Below, one piece after another: positions 33,696 to 44,250 of a DNA stretch of 64,000 nt (within the stretch, counting starts at the first letter, position 1; each line of letters starts with the position of its first letter). The stretch lies in assembly GCF_020541265.1 (NCBI RefSeq), contig NZ_CP045925.1:62001-126000 (forward strand), given 5' to 3'. Source of the stretch: Profftia lariciata. Lineage in GTDB: Bacteria; Pseudomonadota; Gammaproteobacteria; Enterobacterales; Enterobacteriaceae. Under the pieces are notes generated by a model. It worked only from the letters and a program-made list of their open reading frames with translations, was not told where the DNA came from and did no database searches. Position numbers and translations under genes: made by a program.

Positions 33696-34613
33696 ATGGA
33701 TTTTATTATGTTAAAAAAAAATCATATCAATCAAAAAAACATACTGCGTAAACCTCAATGGATAAAAATTAAACTTCCAGCAGACTATACTCGCATTCAA
33801 ACTATTAAAGAAATGATGCGTAAAAATAACTTACATTCTGTATGTGAGCAAGCATCCTGTCCTAATTTATCTGAATGCTTTAATCAAGGAACTGCTACAT
33901 TTATGGTTTTAGGTGCTATTTGTACCCGTCGTTGTCCGTTTTGCGATGTTTCACATGGTCGTCCAATGAAACTAGTAGATACTAACGAACCAAAAAAAAT
34001 AGCACAAATAGTCATTAAAATGGGGTTACGTTACGTTGTTATTACTTCTGTAGATCGTGATGATTTGCATGATGGAGGAGCTCAGCACTTTGCGAATTGT
34101 ATTTATGCAATACGTTCTAAAAGTCCTAATACAATTATTGAAATTTTAGTACCAGATTTCCGTGGCTGTATGAATGATGCATTAAAAATTTTAACAAAAA
34201 CACCACCAGATGTATTTAATCATAATCTCGAGAGTGTACCAAGATTATATCGCATAGTTCGTCCAGGAGCTAATTATAATGGGTCTTTAAAATTACTAGA
34301 AAATTTTAAAATAATACATCCAAATATTCCTACGAAATCTGGCTTAATGGTTGGTTTAGGTGAAACTAATACAGAAATTATTCAAGTAATACATGATCTC
34401 TTCTTGCATGGTGTTACTATGCTTACTATTGGACAATACTTGCAACCTAGTAAACACCATTTACCTGTGCAGCGTTATATTAATATTAATGAATTTAATT
34501 ATTTAAAAAAGAAAGCTTTAGACATAGGATTTAATTATGTAGCTAGTGGTCCATTAATACGTTCTTCTTATCATGCTGATCTTCAGTCTAAAGGTATCGT
34601 AATAAAAAAATAA
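33696..34613 (+). CDS. lipA: lipoyl synthase (radical SAM)
   Basis: Inserts two sulfur atoms into protein-bound octanoyl groups to finish lipoate. The auxiliary-cluster motif C-X4-C-X5-C is at Cys50, 55 and 61, and the radical-SAM motif C-X3-C-X2-C at Cys76, 80 and 83 (ICTRRCPFC). GGAQHF and the C-terminal RSSYHAD, whose Ser ligates the auxiliary cluster, are present. The N-terminus is poorly conserved. ATG at 33696 is given; ATG at 33708 has GGA eight bases upstream and may be the true start. An A9 run (33713-33721) follows that second ATG and is a possible slippage site. Length 305 against 321 in E. coli, the difference being all N-terminal. Confidence 0.95.
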   Translation: MDFIMLKKNHINQKNILRKPQWIKIKLPADYTRIQTIKEMMRKNNLHSVCEQASCPNLSECFNQGTATFMVLGAICTRRCPFCDVSHGRPMKLVDTNEPKKIAQIVIKMGLRYVVITSVDRDDLHDGGAQHFANCIYAIRSKSPNTIIEILVPDFRGCMNDALKILTKTPPDVFNHNLESVPRLYRIVRPGANYNGSLKLLENFKIIHPNIPTKSGLMVGLGETNTEIIQVIHDLFLHGVTMLTIGQYLQPSKHHLPVQRYININEFNYLKKKALDIGFNYVASGPLIRSSYHADLQSKGIVIKK

Positions 34614-35678
34614 AAATAATATTATATTTTATATAAATAATCTGTATTAAATCGATATGATATTTTATTTTGATTACCAGTATTATCTATATATAAATTG
34701 ATTTCAATAAGAGAAAAAATAAATTTATAAAAATCTAAAAAATCTTTTGTGCTTATTTGTATTTTTTAATAACAATTAATTATAATTTAATTGTTTATAA
34801 AAGATGCTGTCATAATTCATATTATGAATAATATATATAGTTTTACTTTATATATATTTTATACTCTATGATAGTTATTTGCTAAAAAAATTTATATGAT
34901 TTAAAATCATTAATTCATTCTTATTAAGAATAATATTTTTATATTTTATATTATTAATAATAAAACTATTTCTTAATTGATGTTACAGAAAAAATACTTG
35001 AGAAGTAAATCGCGCATATAAAGAAGATATATTATTTAATATAATAATATACAGATATACAGATATATTTAATAGTCAAAGATTTTATCTTATTATACGA
35101 CTTTAAATATTCTTTAATAATATTTAATTACTTTATATATTAATAAATATTAATATTTGTTGATCTATTTATTTTGTGGTATATATTTCATTGATTTAAT
35201 ATTATATTAGAGAATAATATCTACATTGTTCTTATTTACTATATAAATATAATTAAATACTATTATTATATAGTATAATATATATAAAAATATTATTTGT
35301 TAGATAAGAAAGTCAATTTATTATTTTAAATAAATATTAAATATTATGAACAATATTAATAATTATAATATATTATATTATTCATGAATCATTTTAATAT
35401 AAAAATTTTTATACTTTTAACTAATTATTAATATTATATTTTATTAGTAATATATTATATTAAAATTAATAGATTATTTATTCATTTATATAATCATTCA
35501 TTATGAATCATCATATCAATGATATGAAGTTTTAAAGATATTATATTGTTTATTAAAAATACTTTGTAGATAAAGATATTTAATTAAAATATATTGTATA
35601 ATTTTCTATATTAACTAATTAATTTTATGTTGCTTACTAATTATTTATATATCTATCATTATTTAATAATAAAATAAA
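34614..35678. other. gene-free spacer between convergent lipA and cycA
   Basis: Both flanking genes end here. No strong terminator hairpin was found for either, and no gene remnant can be read. Confidence 0.65.
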
Positions 35679-37082
35679 TTATTTGTTATGATGTTTATGC
35701 ATAAACATCCAGTTCAGTCCTAAAATAATAAACCATAATGGTGCAATCATTAATGCATTACATGTATCTTGTTTGAATGTTAATAATATTAGTATAAAAA
35801 TAAAAAAAATTAAACATATCCAACACATTATTGTTCCATACGGCATTTTATATGTTGATATTATATGCAGATGAGGCCGCTTTTTACGGTAAACAATATA
35901 AGAACATAAAATAATAGACCAAATAAACATAAATAAAATTGCTGAAATTGTAGTTACCATGGTAAATATGGTAATTATATTAGGTATAAGATATATAAGT
36001 CCTACACCTCCAAGCAAACAAAAACAAGAAAAAAATAAACCTGCAAATGGCACTACTTGTTTAGATAATAATGCAAAGCTCTGAGGAGCTTGACCATTTT
36101 TTGCTAAGCTATAAAGCATTCTACTAGTTGAAAAAAGACCACTATTAGCTGAGGATGCTGCTGAAGTTAAGACTACAAAATTAATAATACTAGCAGCTGC
36201 AGGTAAACCAGCTAGCACAAACAATTCAACAAAAGGACTTTTATCTGGAACTATGAAACTCCATGGCGTTACTGACATAATTATTATTAATGCAAATACA
36301 TAAAACATAATTATACGCATTCCAATAGAATTAATTGCTTGAGGTAAATATTTTTTTGGATTTTTTGTTTCTGCAGCCGTCGTTCCTAGTAGCTCAATGC
36401 CAACAAAAGCAAATATAGCATTTTGAAAGCCAGCAAAAAATCCATTTATACCTCTTGGGAACCAACCACCATAGTTCCATAAGCTACTAAATGAGGCTAT
36501 GTTACCAGTTGGAGATTTATAGTTTATTAATATCATGCTTAAACCAATCAATATTAATAACATAATAGTTACTATTTTAATTATAGATAACCAAAATTCT
36601 ATTTCACCAAATGTTTTGACTGTTGCGAGATTCAATCCTAGTAAAAAAAATAATATAGTAAGAGAAGAAAGCCAATTAGAAATACCATGGAACCAAAATT
36701 GTGTGTAAGATGTCATTGCAATAATATCAGCAATTCCTGTAACTATCCAACAAAACCAGTAAGTCCAACTAGTAAAGTATCCTGCCCAAGGTCCTAGTAG
36801 ATCAGCAGCAAAATCACTAAAAGATTTGTATTCTAAATTAGATAATAGTAATTCACCCATAGCACGCATTACAAAAAATAGCATAAATCCTATTATTATA
36901 TAAACAAAAATGATTGATGGTCCTGCTAGACTAATTGTTTTACCTGATCCCATGAATAGTCCTGTCCCAATAGCACCGCCGATTGCAATAAATTGAATAT
37001 GACGATTATTAAGATTGCGCTGTAAGTGTGGCTCTTCTTTAAAAGATCTTGTTAATGCCTTAACTTTTACATTATTTATCAT
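35679..37082 (-). CDS. cycA: D-alanine/D-serine/glycine proton symporter
   Basis: Inner-membrane amino-acid permease of the APC superfamily (amino acid transporter family), about 12 membrane helices. The 467 residues match E. coli CycA (470) far better than AroP or PheP. Diagnostic stretches include NRHIQFIAIGGAIGTGLFMG near 26-45, GKTISLAGPSIIFVY, MRAMGELLLSNLEYKSF, WTYWFCWIVTG, SPFVELFVLAGLPAAAS and VYRKKRPHLH. The start is collinear with E. coli, with AAGAG-type sequence upstream. It could import glycine or D-alanine (for peptidoglycan) from the host or partner, but substrate choice in a symbiont is inference. It is the only solute importer in the window. Confidence 0.94.
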   Translation of the reverse strand: MINNVKVKALTRSFKEEPHLQRNLNNRHIQFIAIGGAIGTGLFMGSGKTISLAGPSIIFVYIIIGFMLFFVMRAMGELLLSNLEYKSFSDFAADLLGPWAGYFTSWTYWFCWIVTGIADIIAMTSYTQFWFHGISNWLSSLTILFFLLGLNLATVKTFGEIEFWLSIIKIVTIMLLILIGLSMILINYKSPTGNIASFSSLWNYGGWFPRGINGFFAGFQNAIFAFVGIELLGTTAAETKNPKKYLPQAINSIGMRIIMFYVFALIIIMSVTPWSFIVPDKSPFVELFVLAGLPAAASIINFVVLTSAASSANSGLFSTSRMLYSLAKNGQAPQSFALLSKQVVPFAGLFFSCFCLLGGVGLIYLIPNIITIFTMVTTISAILFMFIWSIILCSYIVYRKKRPHLHIISTYKMPYGTIMCWICLIFFIFILILLTFKQDTCNALMIAPLWFIILGLNWMFMHKHHNK

Positions 37083-37949
37083 GATAGTTCATTCTCTTAT
37101 TATAATGAAAATATTTAATATTACACATAGACTGCATATTTATTATTTTCTTTTATATAGAGTTATGATGCTATACAAAAAATAATAAATATTTTAATAA
37201 TAGTAAATAATAAATTTTAATATTTATTAATGTAATATTCATATTTATTTAGGTATATATAAAATATGTTTCATTATAAACCATATATTAGTAATATATT
37301 AAGCAATATTGATTAGTATATATACAACATACTATATAGTATTTTATATCAATGGATATAATATTTAAATTATTCAAATATTGTTTTAGAAGAATGTTAT
37401 AAAATCAGTATAATTTACAAAATATTATACTTACATTATAATAAGATAAATATAAAGCATGATTAAACTAATAATTTTTATAAAAAATGCATAAGTAATC
37501 TCATAAACAATGTCTGTATTCATCTAAGAATAATTTAAAAAATTAATATTTTGTTTTTAATAACTAAAAATAAATAATAGATTATTGTATACTAAACATA
37601 TAAAATAAAATTTTTTTAAAAATGTTAATTGATATACATCATAAACATTATTATACTATATAAATATCATTTTTTTTAGTATTGTCTTAAAATACAATAT
37701 ATATTATAAATATACAGTACTATATTTATTATGTCTTAATTTAAGTAGAATAATAAAGATAAAGAAAAATAAAAACCATGTAATTAAATATAATTGATTT
37801 AAATTTTTATTTGTATAAAAAATAATATTTTATTATTATAATTTATATTCTAGTGATAATATCACTACATTTTATTCTAGTCAGATATATAATACAATTA
37901 TCAATAATTTTATTCATATTAGACAATTATTGTACTTAGTATCTACATC
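37083..37949. other. gene-free spacer between the metG remnant and cycA
   Basis: AT-rich sequence without readable homology; it ends where the decayed metG C-terminal domain begins. Confidence 0.6.
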
Positions 37950-38305
37950 TATATACTGTATGAGAGCTGATAATATATGCTACATAATTTTATATACAGT
38001 TAGTACATTCTAAATTTAGAAAAGTTAGATCTTATTTCACACAGTACTAGATTAATGATAATTATAGTACAAAAAATCAATAAGTACTTTTGAGTAAGAT
38101 AAGTATAAATAATATATAAAAATATATTTGATTATTTTAACCATTTATATTTAGTTTTGATTAAAATAGTATTTTATTTTTTTTAACGTACTTAATACTA
38201 TTTACTTTAACAATTAGTCTATTAATTTTTAGTAACAAAATATTCATGATATATTAAATATTTTAGAATAAAAAATTGTTAACTCATGAATAGGCTGTAC
38301 GTATA
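37950..38305 (-). pseudogene. metG: decayed C-terminal (tRNA-binding, dimerisation) domain of metG
   Basis: Beyond the metG stop, minus-strand translation still follows the Trbp111-like domain of E. coli MetRS. Near 38150-38235 it reads KINRLIVKVNSIKYVKKNKILF, matching [22 protein letters not shown] in pattern. Near 38000-38070 TIIIINLVLCEIRSNFSKFRM matches [20 protein letters not shown]. Frames change and stops occur. The total remnant length equals the roughly 119 codons missing from the gene, so the domain was silenced in place and not deleted. Confidence 0.75.
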
Positions 38306-39985
38306 TTACACAATAGTTATCTGAGTAACTTTGCTATCTTCCATCATTTCTCTAACTTTTGTTATTTCAATACGATTAAACAGTACTTGAAAAGTATTTA
38401 TCTGATGTCCATTAAATCTTTTAGTAATACTATTCCAAGTTAATGTAGTATTTAAGAAAGATTCAGCCCGTTGACTTAATGCAGGCATTACTGGTGTTAT
38501 ATAGATCATAAGTATACGAAATAAATTAATTCCCATAGAACAAATTGCTTGTAGAGTAGCATCTTGCCCTCTTTTTTTTGCTAATATCCATGGTGCTTGT
38601 ACATCAATATAGCGATTTGATAAATCAACTAATGTCATGATTTTACGCATAGCTTTTCCTAATTCTCTATTATCGTATAACTTAGCAATATCATCTGCAG
38701 CATTTATAACGGTATTGTAGACATCTGAATCTTCTGTGTAGCTAGCAAGTACGCCATTAAAACGTTGATTAATAAAAGAAGCATTACGGGCAGCAAGATT
38801 GATTAATTTATTAACGATATCAGTATTCACTCGTTGCACAAAATCCTGCATATTTAAATCAATATCGTCTATACGAGAGGAAAGTTTTGTTGCATAATAA
38901 TAACGTAAGCACTCTGGATCTAAGTGTTTTAAATAAGTTTTAGCCTGTACAAAAGTACCACGTGATTTAGACATTTTTGCACCATTAACAGTGATATATC
39001 CATGCACAAAGATATTACTAGGTTTACGAAAATTACTACATTCTAATATAGCAGGCCAAAATAAACTATGAAAATAAATGATATCTTTACCTATAAAGTG
39101 ATAAAGATCTGTAGAAGACTCTTTACTCCAAAATTCATCAAAGCTAAGATTACTATTTTTATTACATAAATTTTTAAAAGAACTCATATAACCAATTGGT
39201 GCATCTAACCATACATAAAAATATTTTCCTGGAGCATCAGGAATTTCAAAACCAAAATATGGTGCATCGCGAGTAATATCCCATTGCTGCAGACCTTTTT
39301 GAAACCATTCTTGCATTTTATTTGTTACTTGTTTTGGCAGAGAACCAGAGTAAATCCATTGTTTTAGCATTTCACGACAAGCTGGTAAATCAAAAAAGAA
39401 ATGTTCTGATTTACGTATAATAGGTGTGGCACCAGAAATTACTGATTTAGGATTAATAAGTTCTATAGGATTATATATTGCACCACATACTTCACAAGTA
39501 TCACCATATTGATCAGGTATATTACATTTAGGACAAATGCCTATTACAAAACGATCTGGTAAAAACATTTTTTTTTCTAAATCATATAACTGATAAATTG
39601 TATGTTGTTTTATAAAATTATTTTCTTTTAGATGTTTGTAAATAAATTGTGATAACTCGCGATTTTCTTCACTGTGCGTAGAATGATAATTATCGTAATG
39701 TATATGAAAATCAGAAAAATCTTTCTGATGTTCTTTTTTAATACCAATAATCATTTGTTCAGGATTTATGCCTAATTTTTCTGATTTTAACATAATAGGA
39801 GTACCATGGGCATCATCAGCGCAAATAAGATATACTTCGTGATTTTGCATGCGTTGAAAACGAACCCATATGTCTGCTTGAATATGTTCTAACATATGAC
39901 CTAAATGAATTGGTCCGTTGGCATATGGTAAAGCACACGTTACCAAAATTTTTCTTTTAGTTATTTTTAAGCGCATTTCAGTCAT
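38306..39985 (-). CDS. metG: methionyl-tRNA synthetase, catalytic core only (natural truncation)
   Basis: Charges tRNA-Met. The 559 residues cover the Rossmann catalytic domain with HLGH at 27-30 and KMSKS at 337-341, the zinc knuckle (Cys151, 154, 164, 167) and the anticodon-binding helical domain (AICSMGINLFR). The E. coli enzyme has 677 residues; here a TAA ends translation just where the linker to the C-terminal tRNA-binding and dimerisation domain begins, and that domain survives only as a fossil downstream. The E. coli enzyme cut back to 551 residues is known to be an active monomer, so this protein should work without the domain. Start: ATG 39985 is given; ATG 39976 is also possible. 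Confidence 0.96.
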   Translation of the reverse strand: MTEMRLKITKRKILVTCALPYANGPIHLGHMLEHIQADIWVRFQRMQNHEVYLICADDAHGTPIMLKSEKLGINPEQMIIGIKKEHQKDFSDFHIHYDNYHSTHSEENRELSQFIYKHLKENNFIKQHTIYQLYDLEKKMFLPDRFVIGICPKCNIPDQYGDTCEVCGAIYNPIELINPKSVISGATPIIRKSEHFFFDLPACREMLKQWIYSGSLPKQVTNKMQEWFQKGLQQWDITRDAPYFGFEIPDAPGKYFYVWLDAPIGYMSSFKNLCNKNSNLSFDEFWSKESSTDLYHFIGKDIIYFHSLFWPAILECSNFRKPSNIFVHGYITVNGAKMSKSRGTFVQAKTYLKHLDPECLRYYYATKLSSRIDDIDLNMQDFVQRVNTDIVNKLINLAARNASFINQRFNGVLASYTEDSDVYNTVINAADDIAKLYDNRELGKAMRKIMTLVDLSNRYIDVQAPWILAKKRGQDATLQAICSMGINLFRILMIYITPVMPALSQRAESFLNTTLTWNSITKRFNGHQINTFQVLFNRIEITKVREMMEDSKVTQITIV

Positions 39986-41849
39986 AGTCTATTTAGATCT
40001 CTTAAAATCATAAAGGTTATATAATATATTACATAAATCTAATAATTACTGTAAAATATTATGAATATTACTATTAATAAAATATAATCAATAAATATTA
40101 AGTGTATATGAATGTAACATTCAGTATGTTAAATACTTGCTACATAATTTATTATTAATAATATTTATTTTAAGTGTATTGAGATAGTGGCAGTAGATTT
40201 ATATACTGTTAATATAGTATTTTTTAAAAAATTATTTTATTTATAAAATATTTATTTTTGATCATATTTAATGATTTAAGCATATTCTATCATATAAAGT
40301 ACAAATAATTTTTATTTATTATATATCATTATATATATAAAAATTACTTCTTTTAATGGAATAAATAAAATATATATCGTAATATATTATAAATATAGTT
40401 AATATATTATTCATTAATACAATAAACATTGAATCATTACAATAATAGAGAATCTATACTAGATAATGAATATATTAATAATGTATTATTATATTGTTTA
40501 TTTTTTAAAATAAGTTTTTTGTATATATTTAATAATATATAAATGCTATTTCAAAATATTTTTCATAAATAAAATAACATAAAAATTTATATATTTCATA
40601 TAAATAAAATTTTTTATCTAAAAGATAGATATCTTTATATAAAAATATTTATTTATTAAATAATTATTTATAAAAAGTGATTTTATTTCGTTAAAATATT
40701 TTATATAGTATTCACATTTATGCTGTGTTATAGTATTCTTGAAAGAAAAAATTTATTTATGCAACTATATACATTATTTTAATATATATATTAAAGATAA
40801 ATATTAGTAATAATATTATATAATAATTTTTTATTGATTAAAACTCAATATTTTTATATTAGAATACTGTAAATACAATATTACTAACTTTAAAATTATT
40901 TTTATAAAGTATATAATATTTTAATATGAATATTATATTTGGTTAATATATTTTATTAGTAATAATATATAATTATAGCATTTATTATATCGTAATATTA
41001 ATTATTTATTTTTTAAAATATTATCTATATATCCATATATAATTTTGTACTATCAATATAATATTACTTGTGGTATTATTTTTATCATTGTATTATTATT
41101 TAATAATTAATATAAAATATAAATAACATATTAATAATATTAATATATTATATATACAATATAAATAACTTATTGTAATAAAAATATTATTAATATATAA
41201 AAATATAGTTGCAAGTATATTTCATATTATTATATAATATGTTTTTGTTTTATGAACTATTATTTCATAAATAATACAATTAATATTGCAGTATTACACA
41301 TTTTATTCTCTTAAATAAGCTTGATTATTATTCTACAAAATAAAATTTTTATTTCTTTATACAGTACTATTAATTAATTGATATTAAATAATAAATTAAA
41401 TGATTTTAATATCATGTATTGTCTTAACATCTTATTATGAATTTATTTTTTAATGTTAATAGTTAATATTAAAGATATAGAAATAAAATAATATAATATT
41501 TAATTATATCATAACTATCTAATTTTTAGATTTATAATATAATACAAACATAAATTAAGACATAAAATATTATATATATAATAAGTATATTTTCTATATA
41601 TACTATATTTTTTATAAAAATTAATATATGTAAAATATTTTTTATATCAACATTCATTCATAATGATATTCTTTAGTCTTTGTATAGGATATTATTAAAA
41701 CTAATCATATGATTTCATCATATGAAAATTTATAATTTTATTAAGACCATTAACAAATATTATTATAAATATTAAAAAATCTTAACTAGTAATAACAAAC
41801 TAATCTTTATTTAATAAATATTTAAATATTAGATTAATAAATTTAATAA
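39986..41849. other. gene-free spacer between ispB and metG
   Basis: In E. coli mrp is divergent from metG; no Mrp sequence (for example the GKGGVGKS loop) is found. The rest is AT-rich with no readable gene. Confidence 0.65.
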
Positions 41850-41888
41850 TTTAAAAGACTATCTTTATTTAAAGAATAGTCTTTTAAA
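41850..41888 (-). terminator. hairpin downstream of ispB
   Basis: Arms TTTAAAAGACTAT-CTTT and AAAG-A-ATAGTCTTTTAAA pair over 17 bases with a single bulged A and a 4-base loop, 36 bases beyond the ispB stop on the minus strand. This is one of the strongest stems in the window. Confidence 0.65.
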
Positions 41889-41923
41889 AGGCTATTATCT
41901 TTTTTAAAATATCTTAATAAAGA

Positions 41924-42895
41924 TTAATAATTACGATTAATAACTATATTAGCCAATTGAATAAGTGCATGTTTATACAGTGATTCTGGCAATACACTTA
42001 ATGCTAAAATAGCTTTGCTAATTTCTTGTTCAGCAATATGACGAGTGTAATTCAAAGATCCTACTTCATGCATAATATCAAGAATTGGTTTAAGTAAATA
42101 ACGTTTATTACCCTCTTTGATAGCTTGACGAATTATCAATGAACGTTCGGGAGAACCATTTTTCATAGCATGAAGTAATGGTAATGTTAGTTTACCTTCA
42201 TTAAGATCATTACCATGGTTTTTACCTAAGATATTTACATCAGAATCATAATCTAGTAAATCATCTATTAATTGGAAAGCAGTTCCTAAGTAACGTCCAT
42301 AATTTTGTAGTGCATGTTCTTGTTCTTGTGTTGCACTAGCAAGAATAGCTGAAGATTGAGTAGCTACTTCAAATAAGCAAGCTGTTTTACTGTAAATTAC
42401 ATGCATATAATTTTCTTCAGTTATATCAGGATCATTAATGTTTATTAATTGTAATACTTCACCTTCAGCAATAATATTAGTTGCTTCAGACATTATTTCT
42501 AATACACGTAATGATTGTAGATTAGTCATCATTTGGAATGAGCGAGTATAGATAAAATCACCTACCAATACACTAGCTGCATTACCAAATACTACATTGG
42601 CTGTAGCTTTTCCACGACGCATATTAGATTTATCAACCACATCATCATGTAATAACATTGCAGTATGAAGAAATTCAATTAATGCTGCTACGGTAATATG
42701 TTTACTACCTTTATAATTTAATGCTCTAGCTGATAATACTGTAATGAGTGGACGAATACGTTTGCCTCCACTATTAATAATATAATAACCTAATTGGTTA
42801 ATTAAGCTAACTTTAGAATTAAGCTGTTGAAGCATTGTTGTATTCACATCAGCTATATCCTGCGCGGTTAATTTAGTAATTTGTTTAAGATTCAT
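41924..42895 (-). CDS. ispB: octaprenyl diphosphate synthase
   Basis: Builds the C40 side chain of ubiquinone-8 from isopentenyl diphosphate. It is 323 residues, exactly the E. coli length, with the first Asp-rich motif DDVVD at 84-88 (LLHDDVVD), the RRGK segment after it, and the second motif DDLLD at 211-215. GGGKRIRP is present as SGGKRIRP. The start is collinear with E. coli; no clear Shine-Dalgarno. In E. coli the divergent neighbours are rplU and rpmA; they are not at this place here. Together with ubiK it implies that ubiquinone synthesis is kept. Confidence 0.96.
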   Translation of the reverse strand: MNLKQITKLTAQDIADVNTTMLQQLNSKVSLINQLGYYIINSGGKRIRPLITVLSARALNYKGSKHITVAALIEFLHTAMLLHDDVVDKSNMRRGKATANVVFGNAASVLVGDFIYTRSFQMMTNLQSLRVLEIMSEATNIIAEGEVLQLININDPDITEENYMHVIYSKTACLFEVATQSSAILASATQEQEHALQNYGRYLGTAFQLIDDLLDYDSDVNILGKNHGNDLNEGKLTLPLLHAMKNGSPERSLIIRQAIKEGNKRYLLKPILDIMHEVGSLNYTRHIAEQEISKAILALSVLPESLYKHALIQLANIVINRNY

Positions 42896-44250
42896 GGTAT
42901 TTAATTTAATTATATTATAATGTTTTGCCTAGCTAAAGATATGAGTAGTTAATTTATAATATAATTATAGTAAAATCATACATTATTGCAGGATTAGTTT
43001 TTTCAATTGTTAAGCATATTATTTAGCTCAATCAAAGTATATAATTTTACAATAGCAATAATTATGAATAATATTACTAATATTAGATACGAAATTACTC
43101 AATAACCTTTAATATTTTATAGTATTACATATATTCCCAGCAATTTTATTATTTTAATAAAGTGTACAATCGGATGATCAGTACTTATTAGTCATTATAA
43201 GTACTATGTCTTGTAAATTTTATTATTTTATAATGTTGAATTAAAAATATAAATATATATTGTAAAGGTTTATATTATATATGTTTTATTCTATTACTAA
43301 AAAATATTATGATATCTTAATGGTTTAATTAATTATTATATTAGTTATATTGAAAATATTACATGGTTAGTAAAGTATAATAACTAATTCTTAAATTATA
43401 ATTTTTTAAAAATTAAGATATTGCAAAACTAATATGAATATAAATAATATATAGCAAATAATATATTTTATCATGTATAAAATATTATTTATAGTCTCTA
43501 GCTACACTATAAATAATATTTTATTAAATTTTAATAAATAATAAGCATACTATTAAAATAGTATTTAATATAATAAATTACATAAGATATTTGTAATAGC
43601 ATATCTTTAATTATTTATAATCATTATGTAAAAAATTAATATACTTAATATGTTTGTTGTTATATAATCATCATAATTAATAAATTATTAATATATTAAA
43701 AGTATATTAAAAGTATATTAATATTATTAAATCATTATATTATTATATAATATGACAATTATTTACCATAATAAAGTTATTATAGTAAATAATTATTTTG
43801 ATTTATTATATATATAAATATAATAATTTAATATAATTATAGTAACTATAACATGTATCAAGTTTACTATCTAATAAAAGATATTTTATATTATAAATAA
43901 GTACTAATAGATATTCATATTGAATAATAGTTTATAAATTTATTCATATAATATACAAAAAATCTTTTATTTTATGATCAATTAATTTTATATTAATTAG
44001 TACAGTTATCGTATTATAATATTATATTACAATAATAAAATATAATAATATTATTTATATGATAATAAAATATTATATAATAACATTATTTATTTATAAG
44101 TATTTTATTATAATATAATCTTAATAATCTTATGCGTATTTAATTAATATACTGATTAATTTATAATTTTTCTGAGTTTTTATTTGATAATAAATTGCTA
44201 TATTGTGACGTTATTTAATAACGTTATTAATTCAATATAAACAATAATAG
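42896..44250. other. gene-free spacer between ispB and dinF
   Basis: Neither rplU-rpmA (E. coli neighbours of ispB) nor lexA (E. coli neighbour of dinF) can be read here. A hairpin with 9-base arms AGTACTTAT (43180-43188) and ATAAGTACT (43197-43205) stands alone. A tandem ATTAAAAGTAT repeat lies near 43695-43725. No LexA box is visible before dinF. Confidence 0.65.
43180..43205. repeat. orphan hairpin AGTACTTAT / ATAAGTACT
   Basis: Perfect 9-base arms with an 8-base loop in a gene-free stretch slightly less AT-rich than its surroundings (43155-43210). Possibly the terminator of an eroded gene. Confidence 0.4.
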
